From positions 3,244,001 to 3,308,000 of the forward strand of contig NZ_CP031167.1 in NCBI RefSeq assembly GCF_004346925.1: DNA of 64,000 nucleotides, in the 5' to 3' direction. This stretch comes from Stenotrophomonas sp. ASS1 (GTDB taxonomy: Bacteria; Pseudomonadota; Gammaproteobacteria; Xanthomonadales; Xanthomonadaceae). How positions within the stretch are numbered: position 1 is the stretch's first letter; each line of letters opens with the position of its first letter. The notes beneath the pieces were generated by a model. The model was not told where the DNA came from, made no database searches, and was given only the letters and a program-made list of their open reading frames with translations. Positions 22,506-30,914 of this stretch are shown one piece after another. The position numbers and the translations under genes are program-made.

Positions 22506-23603
22506 ATGCTATTCGAAACCCTCGCCACCACCGGCCACGAACAGGTGGTGTTCTGCCACAACCACGACGCCGGCCTGAAGGCGATCATCGCCATCCACAA
22601 CACCACCCTCGGCCCGGCCCTGGGCGGCGTGCGCATGCGCCCCTACGCCAGCACCGACGAGGCGCTGGCCGATGCGCTGCGGCTGAGCCGGACGATGACC
22701 TACAAGAATGCACTGGCCGGCCTCAACGTGGGTGGCGGCAAGGCGGTGATCATCGGCGACCCCAAAGTGGACAAGACCGAGGTGCTGTTCCGTGCCTTCG
22801 GCCGCTATGTCGATTCACTGGGCGGGCGCTACATCACCGCCGAGGACGTCGGAACCGACGTCAACGACATGGAGAACATCTACCTGGAAAGCCAGTTCGT
22901 GACCGGCGTGCACCAGGTCCATGGTGGCTCCGGCGATCCCGCCCCGTTCACCGCCTACGGTGCGCTGCAGGCACTGATGGCGTCGATGCGCTTCAAGTTC
23001 GGCCATGAGGAAGTGGGCAAGACCAGCATCGCCGTGCAGGGCCTGGGCCACATCGGCATGGAACTGGTGAAGCTGCTGCGCGACCGCGGTGCCAAGCTGT
23101 ACGTCACCGACCTGGACAGCGCGCTGGTTGATCGCGCGGTCAGCGATTTCGGCGCCGAAGCAGTCAAGCCGGATGAGATCCACGAGGTGAACGCCGACGT
23201 GTTCGCACCGTGCGCGCTGGAAGGTGCGATCAATGCCGACACGCTGCCGCGGATCAAGGCGAAGATCATCTGCGGCACCGCCAACAACCAGCTGTCGAGC
23301 CTGGAAATCGGCGACGAGCTGCATGCGCGCGGCATCCTGTATGCGCCGGACTATGCAGTCAACGCCGGTGGCGTGATGAACGTGTCGCTGGAGATCGACG
23401 GTTACAACCGCGAACGCGCAATGCGCCTGATCCGCAGCATCTACCACAACCTCACCCGCATCTTCGAACTGTCGCAGCGCGAGAACATCGCGCCGCAGCG
23501 TGCCGCCGACCGCATCGCCGAAAGCCGCATCCTGTCGATCGGCAAGCTGAAGATGCCGCTGGGCCGCAGCACCCCGCGCCTGGGCAACCTGCGCGGCGGT
23601 TGA
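22506..23603 (+). CDS. Glu/Leu/Phe/Val-family dehydrogenase, probably leucine dehydrogenase
   Basis: A 365-residue NAD-dependent amino acid dehydrogenase. Substrate-binding features are PALGGVRMRPY near 38 and GLNVGGGKAVIIGDP with the catalytic Lys near 80-82; an Asp follows in YITAEDVGTDVNDM. The nucleotide fold starts at VQGLGHIGMELVKLL near 180. Leucine/valine dehydrogenases have about 360 residues, against about 450 for glutamate dehydrogenase, so reversible deamination of branched-chain amino acids is likely. CGGAGA lies 5 bases before the ATG. The 277-base divergent leader contains TAGAAT at 22386 and a T7 tract at about 22431. Confidence 0.88.
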   Translation: MLFETLATTGHEQVVFCHNHDAGLKAIIAIHNTTLGPALGGVRMRPYASTDEALADALRLSRTMTYKNALAGLNVGGGKAVIIGDPKVDKTEVLFRAFGRYVDSLGGRYITAEDVGTDVNDMENIYLESQFVTGVHQVHGGSGDPAPFTAYGALQALMASMRFKFGHEEVGKTSIAVQGLGHIGMELVKLLRDRGAKLYVTDLDSALVDRAVSDFGAEAVKPDEIHEVNADVFAPCALEGAINADTLPRIKAKIICGTANNQLSSLEIGDELHARGILYAPDYAVNAGGVMNVSLEIDGYNRERAMRLIRSIYHNLTRIFELSQRENIAPQRAADRIAESRILSIGKLKMPLGRSTPRLGNLRGG

Positions 23604-23614
23604 ACCTGCCGATG

Positions 23615-23639
23615 TCGCGCCGGGCATGACCCGGCGCGA
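23615..23639. repeat. Extragenic palindrome between convergent genes
   Basis: TCGCGCCGGGCATGACCCGG and closing CGCGA form a SMAG-like hairpin without a full GTAG head between the dehydrogenase gene and the autotransporter gene. It may serve both 3' ends. Confidence 0.55.
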
Positions 23640-23647
23640 GCCGTCCT

Positions 23648-26488
23648 TCAGAAGCCGGTGCTGTAGCGCAAGGCGGCCTGCCGCGCACCTTCGCCACCAA
23701 CGCGCTGGTCGAAGCCCAGGCTCAGGCGCCCATTGCGGCCCCACCACGATTCCAGCGCCACGCCGATCAGCGCACTGCCGCGCGGCGCGTTCCAGCCCGC
23801 CAACGGCGCCCAGGCATCGACGCCGACGAAGCTGGCCTGCCAGTCCGCATCCGCACCATCAAGCCGTTGCTGCCATTCGGCATGCCCACGCAGCGTCCAA
23901 CGCCCCCAGCCGCGCTCGCCGCGGATACCGGCCAGCATCTGGCTGCGCTGCACGCGGTTGGCATCGCCCCGCAGGCCGAAACCAAAGCCGCCGAGTTCAT
24001 TGAAGGCGTCGGTCTCCACACGCGTGGTGCTGGCACCGACGTAGGGCGTCATCGATGCGCCCGCACGCCCCAGCCGGTACCCGCCCTCCACGCTGGCACT
24101 GCTGAAACGGCCGCCGTACCGCGCGGAGACGCCATAGGCACCCGCACCGAGCAGCAGCTGACGATCCAGCGCGCGGGTGAACTGTCCGCTCCCCACCTGG
24201 GCCAGCGCGTAGCCACGTCCCAGATTCCAGCCGGCATACAACTGTGCCTGCGCCTGGCGATCACGCCCACGATCACCGCCGAAACTGCTGCCACCAGTGC
24301 TGCGGGTCTCGCCAAACGCCACGCCCATCAGGCCGTTGCTGCCCAGTGGCAGATCCTGGCCGGCCATCCAGCCCCGGCTGTCGGCAGCGTTGCCGGCGAA
24401 GCCGCCCTGCCCCGCCTCACCCAGCGCGCTCTGCCAGCTCCCGCGCAGGCGCGGTGCGGCCTGTACACGATCAAAGCGCTCGGCGATCGCACGCCGCGAC
24501 ATGTCGATGCTGTCGAAGGTCGCTGCTTCGGCTCGCGCATGCGCTTGACCGGACAGGCTCTGCAGGCTGGCGGCCAGGCCCTGCGGGCCACCGCCGGTCC
24601 ACTGCAGGGCACCGGCCGCTGCACCAAAGGCCGATCCCTGCAGGCCTGTGTTTTTGTCCAGCGCTGCGAATGCACCTTCCAGGCGCTGTGCTGCCACCTG
24701 GGCGGACGCCCCCAGCCCGCTGGCCGCTGCGGTGACGCTGACCTGGGTCAGGTTCAACCACACGTTGTTGCTGTCATAGCCGTAGCTGCTCTGCAGCAAC
24801 GACAGGCCCTGCAGGCCACTGGAGGTAGCCGGCGTACTGAAGGTGCCGCTGAGTCCGCCTGCCGCATGGATCAGGTCCTGCCGGCTGCCGTTCTGTGGCA
24901 CGTAGCCGGAAACGAAGCCATGCACGCGCACGCCACCGTCGATGGCGGCATTGCCGGTCACCTGCAGCGCATTGGCACCGAGCGCGATCATCAGCTGGCC
25001 ACCTGCCTGCTGCGTGTAGTTGCCCTCGATGGTGCCGGTGGTGTTGCCGGTGGTGAGGAATACGCTGCTGCCGTTGACCACATTGCCGATCACGCGGGGC
25101 GTGCCGCCATTGAACTGCAGGCCGGTCGAATCCGGATCGGACTGGCCGAGGATGGTCACGTTGGAACGGATCACGCCACCGTTCTGCAGCGACAGGATGC
25201 CGCGTTCGATGCGGGTGGCACCGGTGTAGCTGTTGTTGCCGGTCAGCACCAGGGTGCCCCCGCCCTGCTTGACCAGCCCGCCGCTGCCGACGATATCGTT
25301 GCGCCACGCCGAGCCGGTCGAGGCCAGATCCACGTTGGCGACCACATCACCCCAGTCGAAACGACCCGGACCGTTGATCGCACGACCGATGTCGAGCAGG
25401 CCGTAGCCGAACACCAGATCCACGCCCGGCGCGCCGATATCCTTGGCGGTGCCCAGCAGGGTCTGCCGCACCAGATCGTTGCTGAAGTACGGGAAGCGCT
25501 CCCAGACCAGCGCCGCCGCACCGGAAATCAAGGGCGCCGCGAATGACGTGCCGTAGTTCCAGTAGTAGCTGCCACCGTTGGCATCGGGGTAGACCGCGCT
25601 GCCGGGCGCCGCCAGGCAGTAGCGGGCCGCCTGGCCACAGGCATTGGCATAGCTGGCCAGCGTACCGGGCGCATACGGATCCACGGCGGTGGCCACCAGC
25701 CAGCCGCGCTCCAGGTCGGCAGCCGGCAGCGTGCCGGCCACGCCCTGCTGGCTGGGCAGTGCGGCCAGGCTGCTCGGCTCGCTGCGGCCATCATTGCCCG
25801 CGGCGAACACCACCAGCCCGCCATGGTTGATCACGAAGGGGCGATATTCGGCGGCCACCTGCGCGGTGGTCGGCAGGTCGGTCCAGTACAGGCCGCCCCA
25901 CGAATTGTTCATCACCTTCACGTTGTAGCTGATCAGGTCCTGGTGGACCTGGGCCACGCCCAGCGGGCCGCTGAAGGAATTGCCCTTGCCGCTGCCGTCA
26001 TCGACGGGCGGCTTGTCGGCAATGATCCGTGCCGACACGATCTGCGCCTTTGGCGCGATGCCACCCGGCCAGGAGCCCGTTGCCGCGCCGGCGGCGAGGC
26101 TGGCCACGGCGGTGCCGTGGCCGACCACATCATCGACACCCAGATTGTTCCTGGCCGGATCGATGTAGTTGAGGTTGGCCAGCACCCGGCCATTCAACGC
26201 CACCGCATTGCGCTGCACGCCGGAGTCGACGATGCCGATGCGCACGTTCTGGCCGGTCAGGCCGGCAGCCTGTGCGGCGCGCGCATTGGTGACTGACAGA
26301 TGCGCGTCGAAGGCCGGCTCCTGCGGTTTGACCGGGGGCGGCGTCGTCGGTGGCGGGGTAGTCGGTGGCGGCGGTGGTGGCGGGGTATCGATGCGCACGT
26401 TGCCGCCCCCGCCACCTCCACCACAGGCCGTCAGCGCTACCACCAGCGCGGTTCCAAGGGCAGACCTCACCATCATCGTGCGTTCCAT
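23648..26488 (-). CDS. Subtilisin-type (S8) autotransporter serine protease with lipobox
   Basis: A 946-residue surface protease. The N-terminus has a lipoprotein-type signal (LTAC, Cys22) followed by a Gly run and a Pro/Thr linker (35-55). The S8 peptidase domain (about 60-400) has Asp88 in IVDSG, His124 in GHGTAVAS and Ser315 in GTSFAAP. A passenger beta-helix follows with the autotransporter repeat GGGTLVLTGNNSYTGATRI near 410. Residues about 670-946 are the outer-membrane beta barrel, ending in a terminal Phe (LRYSTGF) as needed for Bam insertion. AAGGA is 4-8 bases before the ATG. It likely degrades extracellular protein. Confidence 0.92.
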   Translation of the reverse strand: MERTMMVRSALGTALVVALTACGGGGGGGNVRIDTPPPPPPPTTPPPTTPPPVKPQEPAFDAHLSVTNARAAQAAGLTGQNVRIGIVDSGVQRNAVALNGRVLANLNYIDPARNNLGVDDVVGHGTAVASLAAGAATGSWPGGIAPKAQIVSARIIADKPPVDDGSGKGNSFSGPLGVAQVHQDLISYNVKVMNNSWGGLYWTDLPTTAQVAAEYRPFVINHGGLVVFAAGNDGRSEPSSLAALPSQQGVAGTLPAADLERGWLVATAVDPYAPGTLASYANACGQAARYCLAAPGSAVYPDANGGSYYWNYGTSFAAPLISGAAALVWERFPYFSNDLVRQTLLGTAKDIGAPGVDLVFGYGLLDIGRAINGPGRFDWGDVVANVDLASTGSAWRNDIVGSGGLVKQGGGTLVLTGNNSYTGATRIERGILSLQNGGVIRSNVTILGQSDPDSTGLQFNGGTPRVIGNVVNGSSVFLTTGNTTGTIEGNYTQQAGGQLMIALGANALQVTGNAAIDGGVRVHGFVSGYVPQNGSRQDLIHAAGGLSGTFSTPATSSGLQGLSLLQSSYGYDSNNVWLNLTQVSVTAAASGLGASAQVAAQRLEGAFAALDKNTGLQGSAFGAAAGALQWTGGGPQGLAASLQSLSGQAHARAEAATFDSIDMSRRAIAERFDRVQAAPRLRGSWQSALGEAGQGGFAGNAADSRGWMAGQDLPLGSNGLMGVAFGETRSTGGSSFGGDRGRDRQAQAQLYAGWNLGRGYALAQVGSGQFTRALDRQLLLGAGAYGVSARYGGRFSSASVEGGYRLGRAGASMTPYVGASTTRVETDAFNELGGFGFGLRGDANRVQRSQMLAGIRGERGWGRWTLRGHAEWQQRLDGADADWQASFVGVDAWAPLAGWNAPRGSALIGVALESWWGRNGRLSLGFDQRVGGEGARQAALRYSTGF

Positions 26489-26671
26489 CGATTCCTTCCC
26501 ATGAACGTTGTCCTGCCTTCATCCCGGCAGGCGTGCGGCCGCGCCCAGCGGCGGCCCTCCCCGACCCTCTATACTTGGGTCGACCCCCACGCAGTCTGCC
26601 GGGAAACCGGGGCACATCCAACGGCCCCCGGTCTCCTTTCCGAACATTGCTTACGCATCAACGAGATTGCC

Positions 26672-27847
26672 ATGTCCAACATCGTCATCGCCGCCGCCAA
26701 GCGCACCGCCATCGGCTCCTTCCTCGGCCAGTTCAACGGCGTGCCGACCCCGACCCTCGGCGCGGCCGCCATCGCTGCCGCCCTGGAACAGTCGGGCATC
26801 CCGGCCAGCGACGTTTCCGAAGTCCTCATGGGCTGCGTGCTGCCGGCCAACCTCGGCCAGGCGCCCGCCCGCCAGGCGGCGATCGCTGCCGGCATCCCGC
26901 TGTCGACCGGTGCCACCACGCTGAACAAGGTGTGCGGCTCGGGCATGAAGACCATCATGCTCGGTCATGACCTGATCAAGGCCGGTTCGGCCAGCATCGT
27001 TGTCGCCGGCGGCATGGAATCGATGTCCAACGCGCCGCACATGCTGCCGAACTCGCGCACCGGCAACCGCTTCGGCAACTTCCAGGCGGTCGATCACATG
27101 GCCCACGATGGCCTGGTCAACGCTTATGACGGCAAGGCGATGGGTGAATTCGCCGAATGCGCCGTGGACAAATACCAGTTCAGCCGCGAAGAGCAGGACG
27201 CCTACGCCATCGAATCGGTCAAGCGCGCGCAGGCGGCGCAGGCCAACGGTGCGTTCGCCGATGAAATCGTCGCGGTGAAGGTCGCCACCCGCAAGGGCGA
27301 GGTCGAGGTCACCACCGACGAGCAGCCGGGCCGCTCGGACATCGCCAAGATCCCGACCCTGCGCCCGGCCTTCAAGAAGGACGGCAGCGTCACCGCCGCC
27401 AGTTCCTCCAGCATCTCCGACGGCGCTGCTGCAGTGGTCCTGCTGACCGAGGAAGATGCAGCCGCTCGCGGCATCACCCCGCTGGCCCGCATCGTCGGCC
27501 ACGCGACCCATTCGCAGGAACCGGAGTGGTTCACCACCGCCCCGATCGGCGCGCTGCACAAACTGCTGGACAAGACCGGCTGGTCGCTGGACCAGGTCGA
27601 TCTGTTCGAGATCAATGAAGCCTTCGCCGTGGTGGCGATGGCGCCGATGCGCGAACTGGGCATTCCGCACGACAAGCTCAACGTGAATGGCGGCGCCTGC
27701 GCGCTGGGCCATCCGATCGGTGCCTCCGGTGCACGCCTGGTGGTGACCTTGGTCAACGCCCTGCGCACGCGCGGTGGCAAGCGCGGCATTGCCACCCTGT
27801 GCATCGGCGGTGGCGAAGCAACGGCTATCGCCATCGAATTGATTTAA
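26672..27847 (+). CDS. Acetyl-CoA C-acetyltransferase (thiolase)
   Basis: A 391-residue thiolase. The nucleophile is Cys88 in NKVCGSGMK, with EINEAFAVV, the catalytic His in GGACALGHPIGASGAR, and the second Cys in ATLCIGGGEA. Length and motifs match biosynthetic-type acetoacetyl-CoA thiolases (AtoB/PhaA), which condense or cleave acetyl-CoA units. It stands alone, without a dehydrogenase or polymerase gene, so whether it serves ketone, isoleucine or fatty-acid pathways is not shown. The ATG at 26672 opens the conserved MSNIVIAAAKRTAIG. Confidence 0.93.
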   Translation: MSNIVIAAAKRTAIGSFLGQFNGVPTPTLGAAAIAAALEQSGIPASDVSEVLMGCVLPANLGQAPARQAAIAAGIPLSTGATTLNKVCGSGMKTIMLGHDLIKAGSASIVVAGGMESMSNAPHMLPNSRTGNRFGNFQAVDHMAHDGLVNAYDGKAMGEFAECAVDKYQFSREEQDAYAIESVKRAQAAQANGAFADEIVAVKVATRKGEVEVTTDEQPGRSDIAKIPTLRPAFKKDGSVTAASSSSISDGAAAVVLLTEEDAAARGITPLARIVGHATHSQEPEWFTTAPIGALHKLLDKTGWSLDQVDLFEINEAFAVVAMAPMRELGIPHDKLNVNGGACALGHPIGASGARLVVTLVNALRTRGGKRGIATLCIGGGEATAIAIELI

Positions 27848-27889
27848 AAAGATTTAACGATGATTTCGCAAAAATGAATGCGGGATCGC

Positions 27890-27917
27890 TTGACACCCAA
27901 TCTTGGCTTGTCATCAT
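27890..27917 (+). promoter_or_regulatory. Sigma-70-like promoter of the lipoprotein gene
   Basis: TTGACA (27890-27895) is a perfect -35 hexamer; CATCAT (27912-27917) at 16-bp spacing is a fair -10. It lies about 55 bases before the ATG of the first alanine-rich lipoprotein gene, in an AT-rich patch unlike the surroundings. Confidence 0.6.
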
Positions 27918-27971
27918 GTTGTCGGCGCGCAGCATGCGCGTTGCCTAATTCTAACGACGAGGATTCACACA

Positions 27972-28313
27972 ATGAGCATCAACAAGCTGCTGGTCGCGAT
28001 GTCCCTGGCTCTGGCCCTGGCCGCCTGCTCGAAGCAGGAAGCTGCCCAGGACGCCGCTGCTTCGGCCAACGAAGCCGCCACCGAAGCCCAGGCTGCTGCC
28101 GACCAGGCCGCCGCTGCTGGCGCCCAGACCGCCGACGCTGCCCAGCAGGCCGCTGACACCGCCGCCACCGCTGCTGACGCTTCGGTTGACGCTGCTGCCC
28201 AGGCTGGCGCTGCTGCCACCGACGCCGCTGCCGGCGCCGCTGCTGACGCTGCCAAGGCTGCTGAAGGCACCGCTGAGAAGGCCAAGGACGCTGCTGAAGA
28301 AGCCAAGAAGTAA
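27972..28313 (+). CDS. Alanine-rich lipoprotein, 113 aa (paralogue 1)
   Basis: A 113-residue predicted lipoprotein. The signal MSINKLLVAMSLALALAAC ends in the lipobox LAAC (Cys19). The mature part is about half alanine with regularly spaced Gln, Asp, Thr and Lys (for example DQAAAAGAQTADAAQQAADT), predicting one continuous amphipathic helix. It has its own promoter and terminator and a paralogue 157 bases downstream. Similar proteins are common in Stenotrophomonas and are of unknown role; an envelope spacer or stress protein is a guess from form. The codon use (GCT-rich) suggests high expression. Confidence 0.82.
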   Translation: MSINKLLVAMSLALALAACSKQEAAQDAAASANEAATEAQAAADQAAAAGAQTADAAQQAADTAATAADASVDAAAQAGAAATDAAAGAAADAAKAAEGTAEKAKDAAEEAKK

Positions 28314-28339
28314 TAACTTCTTTCTTCACGCTGTTCTGG

Positions 28340-28375
28340 AAAAGCCGCTGGTTCGCCAGCGGCTTTTTCTTTTTT
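28340..28375 (+). terminator. Intrinsic terminator after lipoprotein 1
   Basis: AAAGCCGCTGG, loop TTCG, CCAGCGGCTTT followed by TTCTTTTTT: an 11-bp stem with a T-tract, a classical rho-independent terminator. Confidence 0.92.
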
Positions 28376-28470
28376 CGAATGCGCGCGACTGAGCCGCTGC
28401 ATCGCGACCCCGTCTTCACAACGGCATGAATAGGCTGGCGTCCCCATCCATTGCAGTACCGGAGACCGCC

Positions 28471-28881
28471 ATGAAGATTCGTCCGATCACCACCACCCTG
28501 CTGGCCGCCTCCCTGCTGCTGGCCCTGGCCGCCTGCAAGGGCCCGGAAGCCGAACAGGCCAAGCAGGACGCACAGCAGGCTGCCGACAGCGCAGGCGCTG
28601 CCGCCCGTGACGCCGTGGACAAGGCCGCCGAAGCCACCCGCGACGCCGCCGACAAGACCGCTGCCGCGTCCGAGCAGGCCGCCGCCGATACCCAGCAGGC
28701 GCTGGACAAGGCTGCAGACGCCACCGCCAACGCCGCCGACAAGGCCAAGGACGCCGCAACCGATGCCGCCGCACATGCCAGCGACGCCACTGCGAACGCC
28801 GCCCAGAAGGTCGCCGACAAGGCTCGCGATGTCGCCAATGACGCCAAGGCCAACGCCGCCAAGGAAGAAGCCAAGCACTAA
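28471..28881 (+). CDS. Alanine-rich lipoprotein, 136 aa (paralogue 2)
   Basis: A 136-residue paralogue of the preceding gene. Signal MKIRPITTTLLAASLLLALAAC ends in LAAC (Cys22). The mature helix is built of repeats spaced about 11 residues apart containing A-A-D-K-A or A-A-D-T (DKAAEATRDAADKTA, DKAADATANAADKAK), an 11-residue periodicity seen in extended amphipathic or coiled helices. GGAGA lies 5 bases before the ATG. Acidic and lysine residues alternate on one face. Function unknown. Confidence 0.82.
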   Translation: MKIRPITTTLLAASLLLALAACKGPEAEQAKQDAQQAADSAGAAARDAVDKAAEATRDAADKTAAASEQAAADTQQALDKAADATANAADKAKDAATDAAAHASDATANAAQKVADKARDVANDAKANAAKEEAKH

Positions 28882-28890
28882 GCCCTACCG

Positions 28891-28916
28891 GCAGCCGAGC
28901 ATGGCCTCGGCGCTAC
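28891..28916. repeat. Degenerate SMAG repeat
   Basis: GCAGCCGAGCATGGCCTCGG followed by CGCTAC is an imperfect inverted SMAG just after the stop codon of lipoprotein 2. Confidence 0.55.
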
Positions 28917-28918
28917 AG

Positions 28919-28955
28919 GAAAAGCCGCGGCACTGCCGCGGCTTTTCTGCTTTTC
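28919..28955 (+). terminator. Intrinsic terminator after lipoprotein 2
   Basis: AAAAGCCGCGGC, loop ACT, GCCGCGGCTTTT followed by CTGCTTTT: a 12-bp stem and T-rich tail. Confidence 0.9.
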
Positions 28956-29011
28956 GCTCTCTGCTCTTTCTGTTGATTCCGTGGTGGACGCGTACGGAAA
29001 GTGTCCACGGA

Positions 29012-29109
29012 CGCGCGGGTAGGTTGCGCAGGGGCGTAAGCGCCATGGATGGCGCGCCCGAGCTTACATGGACGTACTTGCAGCGCCCCCTGCGCGACCT
29101 ACCCGCGCG
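29012..29109 (+). repeat. ATGGAY-loop element copy G (type 2)
   Basis: Outer arms of about 25 bases starting CGCGCGGGTAGGTTGCGCAG pair with the 3' arm ending CGACCTACCCGCGCG, with one T-G wobble and one bulged base. Hairpin 1 is GCGCC-ATGGAT-GGCGC; hairpin 2 is TAC-ATGGAC-GTA inside CGAGCT...ACTTGCAGCG. Downstream, 29133-29157 (CCACGAGGGGCTCCGCCGTT) is shared with copy F. It lies between the convergent 3' ends of lipoprotein 2 and aidB. Confidence 0.85.
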
Positions 29110-29163
29110 GCCCACCCATCAGTATCAGCGCCCACCACGAGGGGCTCCGCCGTTGGCCGCCTC

Positions 29164-30801
29164 CTACGGCAGCGCGCGCGCCAGCATCGCCGTCAGCTCC
29201 ACCCCCGCCGGCAGCGTCCCGAACGCCAGCCCGTGCTCCCCTTCCAGCCGGCTACGCACGAACGCCTCCGCCATCGGGCTGCGCGCACGCAGCAACAGCG
29301 CCGCCTGCAGCAGCAGCGCAGTGCGCTCGCAGAACAGCCGCGCCTGCGCTTCCTCCGGTGGCGGTGCCGCTGCCCAACGCTGCAATGCCGCTGCATAGCG
29401 CCCATCACGGTCAGCCACCGATGCCAGCTCACCGCGCAGCGCCGCCATCGCCTCCGGTTCACGCGCCAGCGCACGCAGCACATCCAGGCACTGGATGTTG
29501 CCGCTGCCCTCCCAGATCGAATTCAACGGTGCCTGCCGGTACAGGCGCGGCAGCATCGACTCCTCCACGTAGCCCGCACCGCCCTGGCATTCCTGCGCTT
29601 CATTGACAAAGGCCGGCGCGCGCTTGCACAGCCAGTACTTGCCCAGCGCCGTCCCCAACCGCGCCATCGCGGCTTCATTGGCATCCACACCAGCGCGATC
29701 CACCGCGCGCGCGATCCGCATCGCCAACACCGTGGCCGCTTCCGACTCCAGCGCCAGATCAGCCAGCACGTTGGTCATCAGCGGGTGCTCGACCAGCAGC
29801 TTGCCGAAGGTACGTCGATGACGTGCGTGGTGCAGCGCCTGCGCCAGCGCCATGCGCATCTCCGCCGCTGCACCCAGCATGCAGTCCAGGCGGGTCATCA
29901 TCACCATGCCGATGATGGTGGCCACGCCGCGCCCCTCTTCGCCCACGCGCCATGCCTGTGCGCCGCAGAACTCGACCTCACTGGAAGCGTTGGCCCAATC
30001 GCCGAGCTTGTCCTTCAGCCGCATCAACCGGAACGCATTGCGGTCACCATCGGCCAGCCGGCGCGGCATCAGCAGGCAGGTCAGGCCTCCCGGCGCCTGC
30101 GCCAGCACCAGGAAGCCATCGCACATCGGTGCGGAAAAGAACCACTTGTGGCCGACCAGACGGTAACGCTCGCCATCGATCGGTTCGGCGCGCGTACTGT
30201 TGGCACGGACATCCGAGCCGCCCTGCTTCTCGGTCATGCCCATGCCCAGGGTGATGCCGGCCTTGTCCGCCACCGGCACGTCGCGCGGGTCATAGACCGG
30301 CGCAGCGGCCTTGCGCGCCCACTCGGCCAGATGCGGCTGCGAATGCAGTACCGCCACTGCCGCATGGGTCATGGTCAACGGGCAGCTGGTGCCCGCCTCG
30401 GCCTGGTGATGCAGGTAGCTCAACACCGCACGTGCCACGTGCGCGCCGGGCTGCGGCTCATGCCAGGACAATCCAGCGACACCGTGCGATTTTGCCGTGT
30501 CCATCAACTGGTGATAGGCCGGATGGAACTCCACGGTGTCGATGCGATGGCCCTGTGCATCATGCGTGCGCAGCCGCGGACGATCACGGTTGGCATCGAA
30601 GCCGAGCCGGTACAGTTCATCACCGGCGAGTGCACCATAGACACCCAGTCGCGGCGCGAAGCTGGCGGCGCCTTCGCGCTGTACGGCCTCCATCAGCGCC
30701 ACGTCGTCGGTCCACAACTGTCGCCCTGCGAACGGCGGCGGCTGGTTCAACACCACATGGGTTTCATACGGTGCGTTGCTGCTGAAGCTGGGTCCACTCA
30801 T
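29164..30801 (-). CDS. aidB: AidB-type acyl-CoA dehydrogenase family protein
   Basis: A 545-residue flavoprotein of the AidB branch. The N-terminal region (THVVLNQPPPFAGRQLW, ALMEAVQREGA) is specific to AidB rather than short acyl-CoA dehydrogenases. The core has GITLGMGMTEKQGGSDVRAN, YRLVGHKWFFSAPMCD, RLKDKLGDWANASSEVEF and YRQAPLNSIWEGSGNIQCLD. E. coli AidB binds FAD and DNA and is induced by alkylation; the C-terminal extension of about 100 residues needed for DNA binding is present. It is divergent, by 113 bases, from the Exo-Lig-Lhr-PdeM repair operon, which supports a DNA-damage role over fatty-acid oxidation. The ATG at 30801 has AGGA 8 bases upstream. Confidence 0.92.
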   Translation of the reverse strand: MSGPSFSSNAPYETHVVLNQPPPFAGRQLWTDDVALMEAVQREGAASFAPRLGVYGALAGDELYRLGFDANRDRPRLRTHDAQGHRIDTVEFHPAYHQLMDTAKSHGVAGLSWHEPQPGAHVARAVLSYLHHQAEAGTSCPLTMTHAAVAVLHSQPHLAEWARKAAAPVYDPRDVPVADKAGITLGMGMTEKQGGSDVRANSTRAEPIDGERYRLVGHKWFFSAPMCDGFLVLAQAPGGLTCLLMPRRLADGDRNAFRLMRLKDKLGDWANASSEVEFCGAQAWRVGEEGRGVATIIGMVMMTRLDCMLGAAAEMRMALAQALHHARHRRTFGKLLVEHPLMTNVLADLALESEAATVLAMRIARAVDRAGVDANEAAMARLGTALGKYWLCKRAPAFVNEAQECQGGAGYVEESMLPRLYRQAPLNSIWEGSGNIQCLDVLRALAREPEAMAALRGELASVADRDGRYAAALQRWAAAPPPEEAQARLFCERTALLLQAALLLRARSPMAEAFVRSRLEGEHGLAFGTLPAGVELTAMLARALP

Positions 30802-30914
30802 CCGGTCCATCCTGGCGGCAAGAGGTCTGCGGCCCGATTGTGCCGCATCGCCTGCCAAGCCCGTGTTCAGGCCGGTTCTCACCCTCTGCACGAGACGCAG
30901 GCCACAGTGACCGC

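Noticed and set aside
27903..27971. Longer start for lipoprotein 1
   Set aside because: It would place a charged, Cys/His-rich segment before the signal peptide and overlap the promoter.
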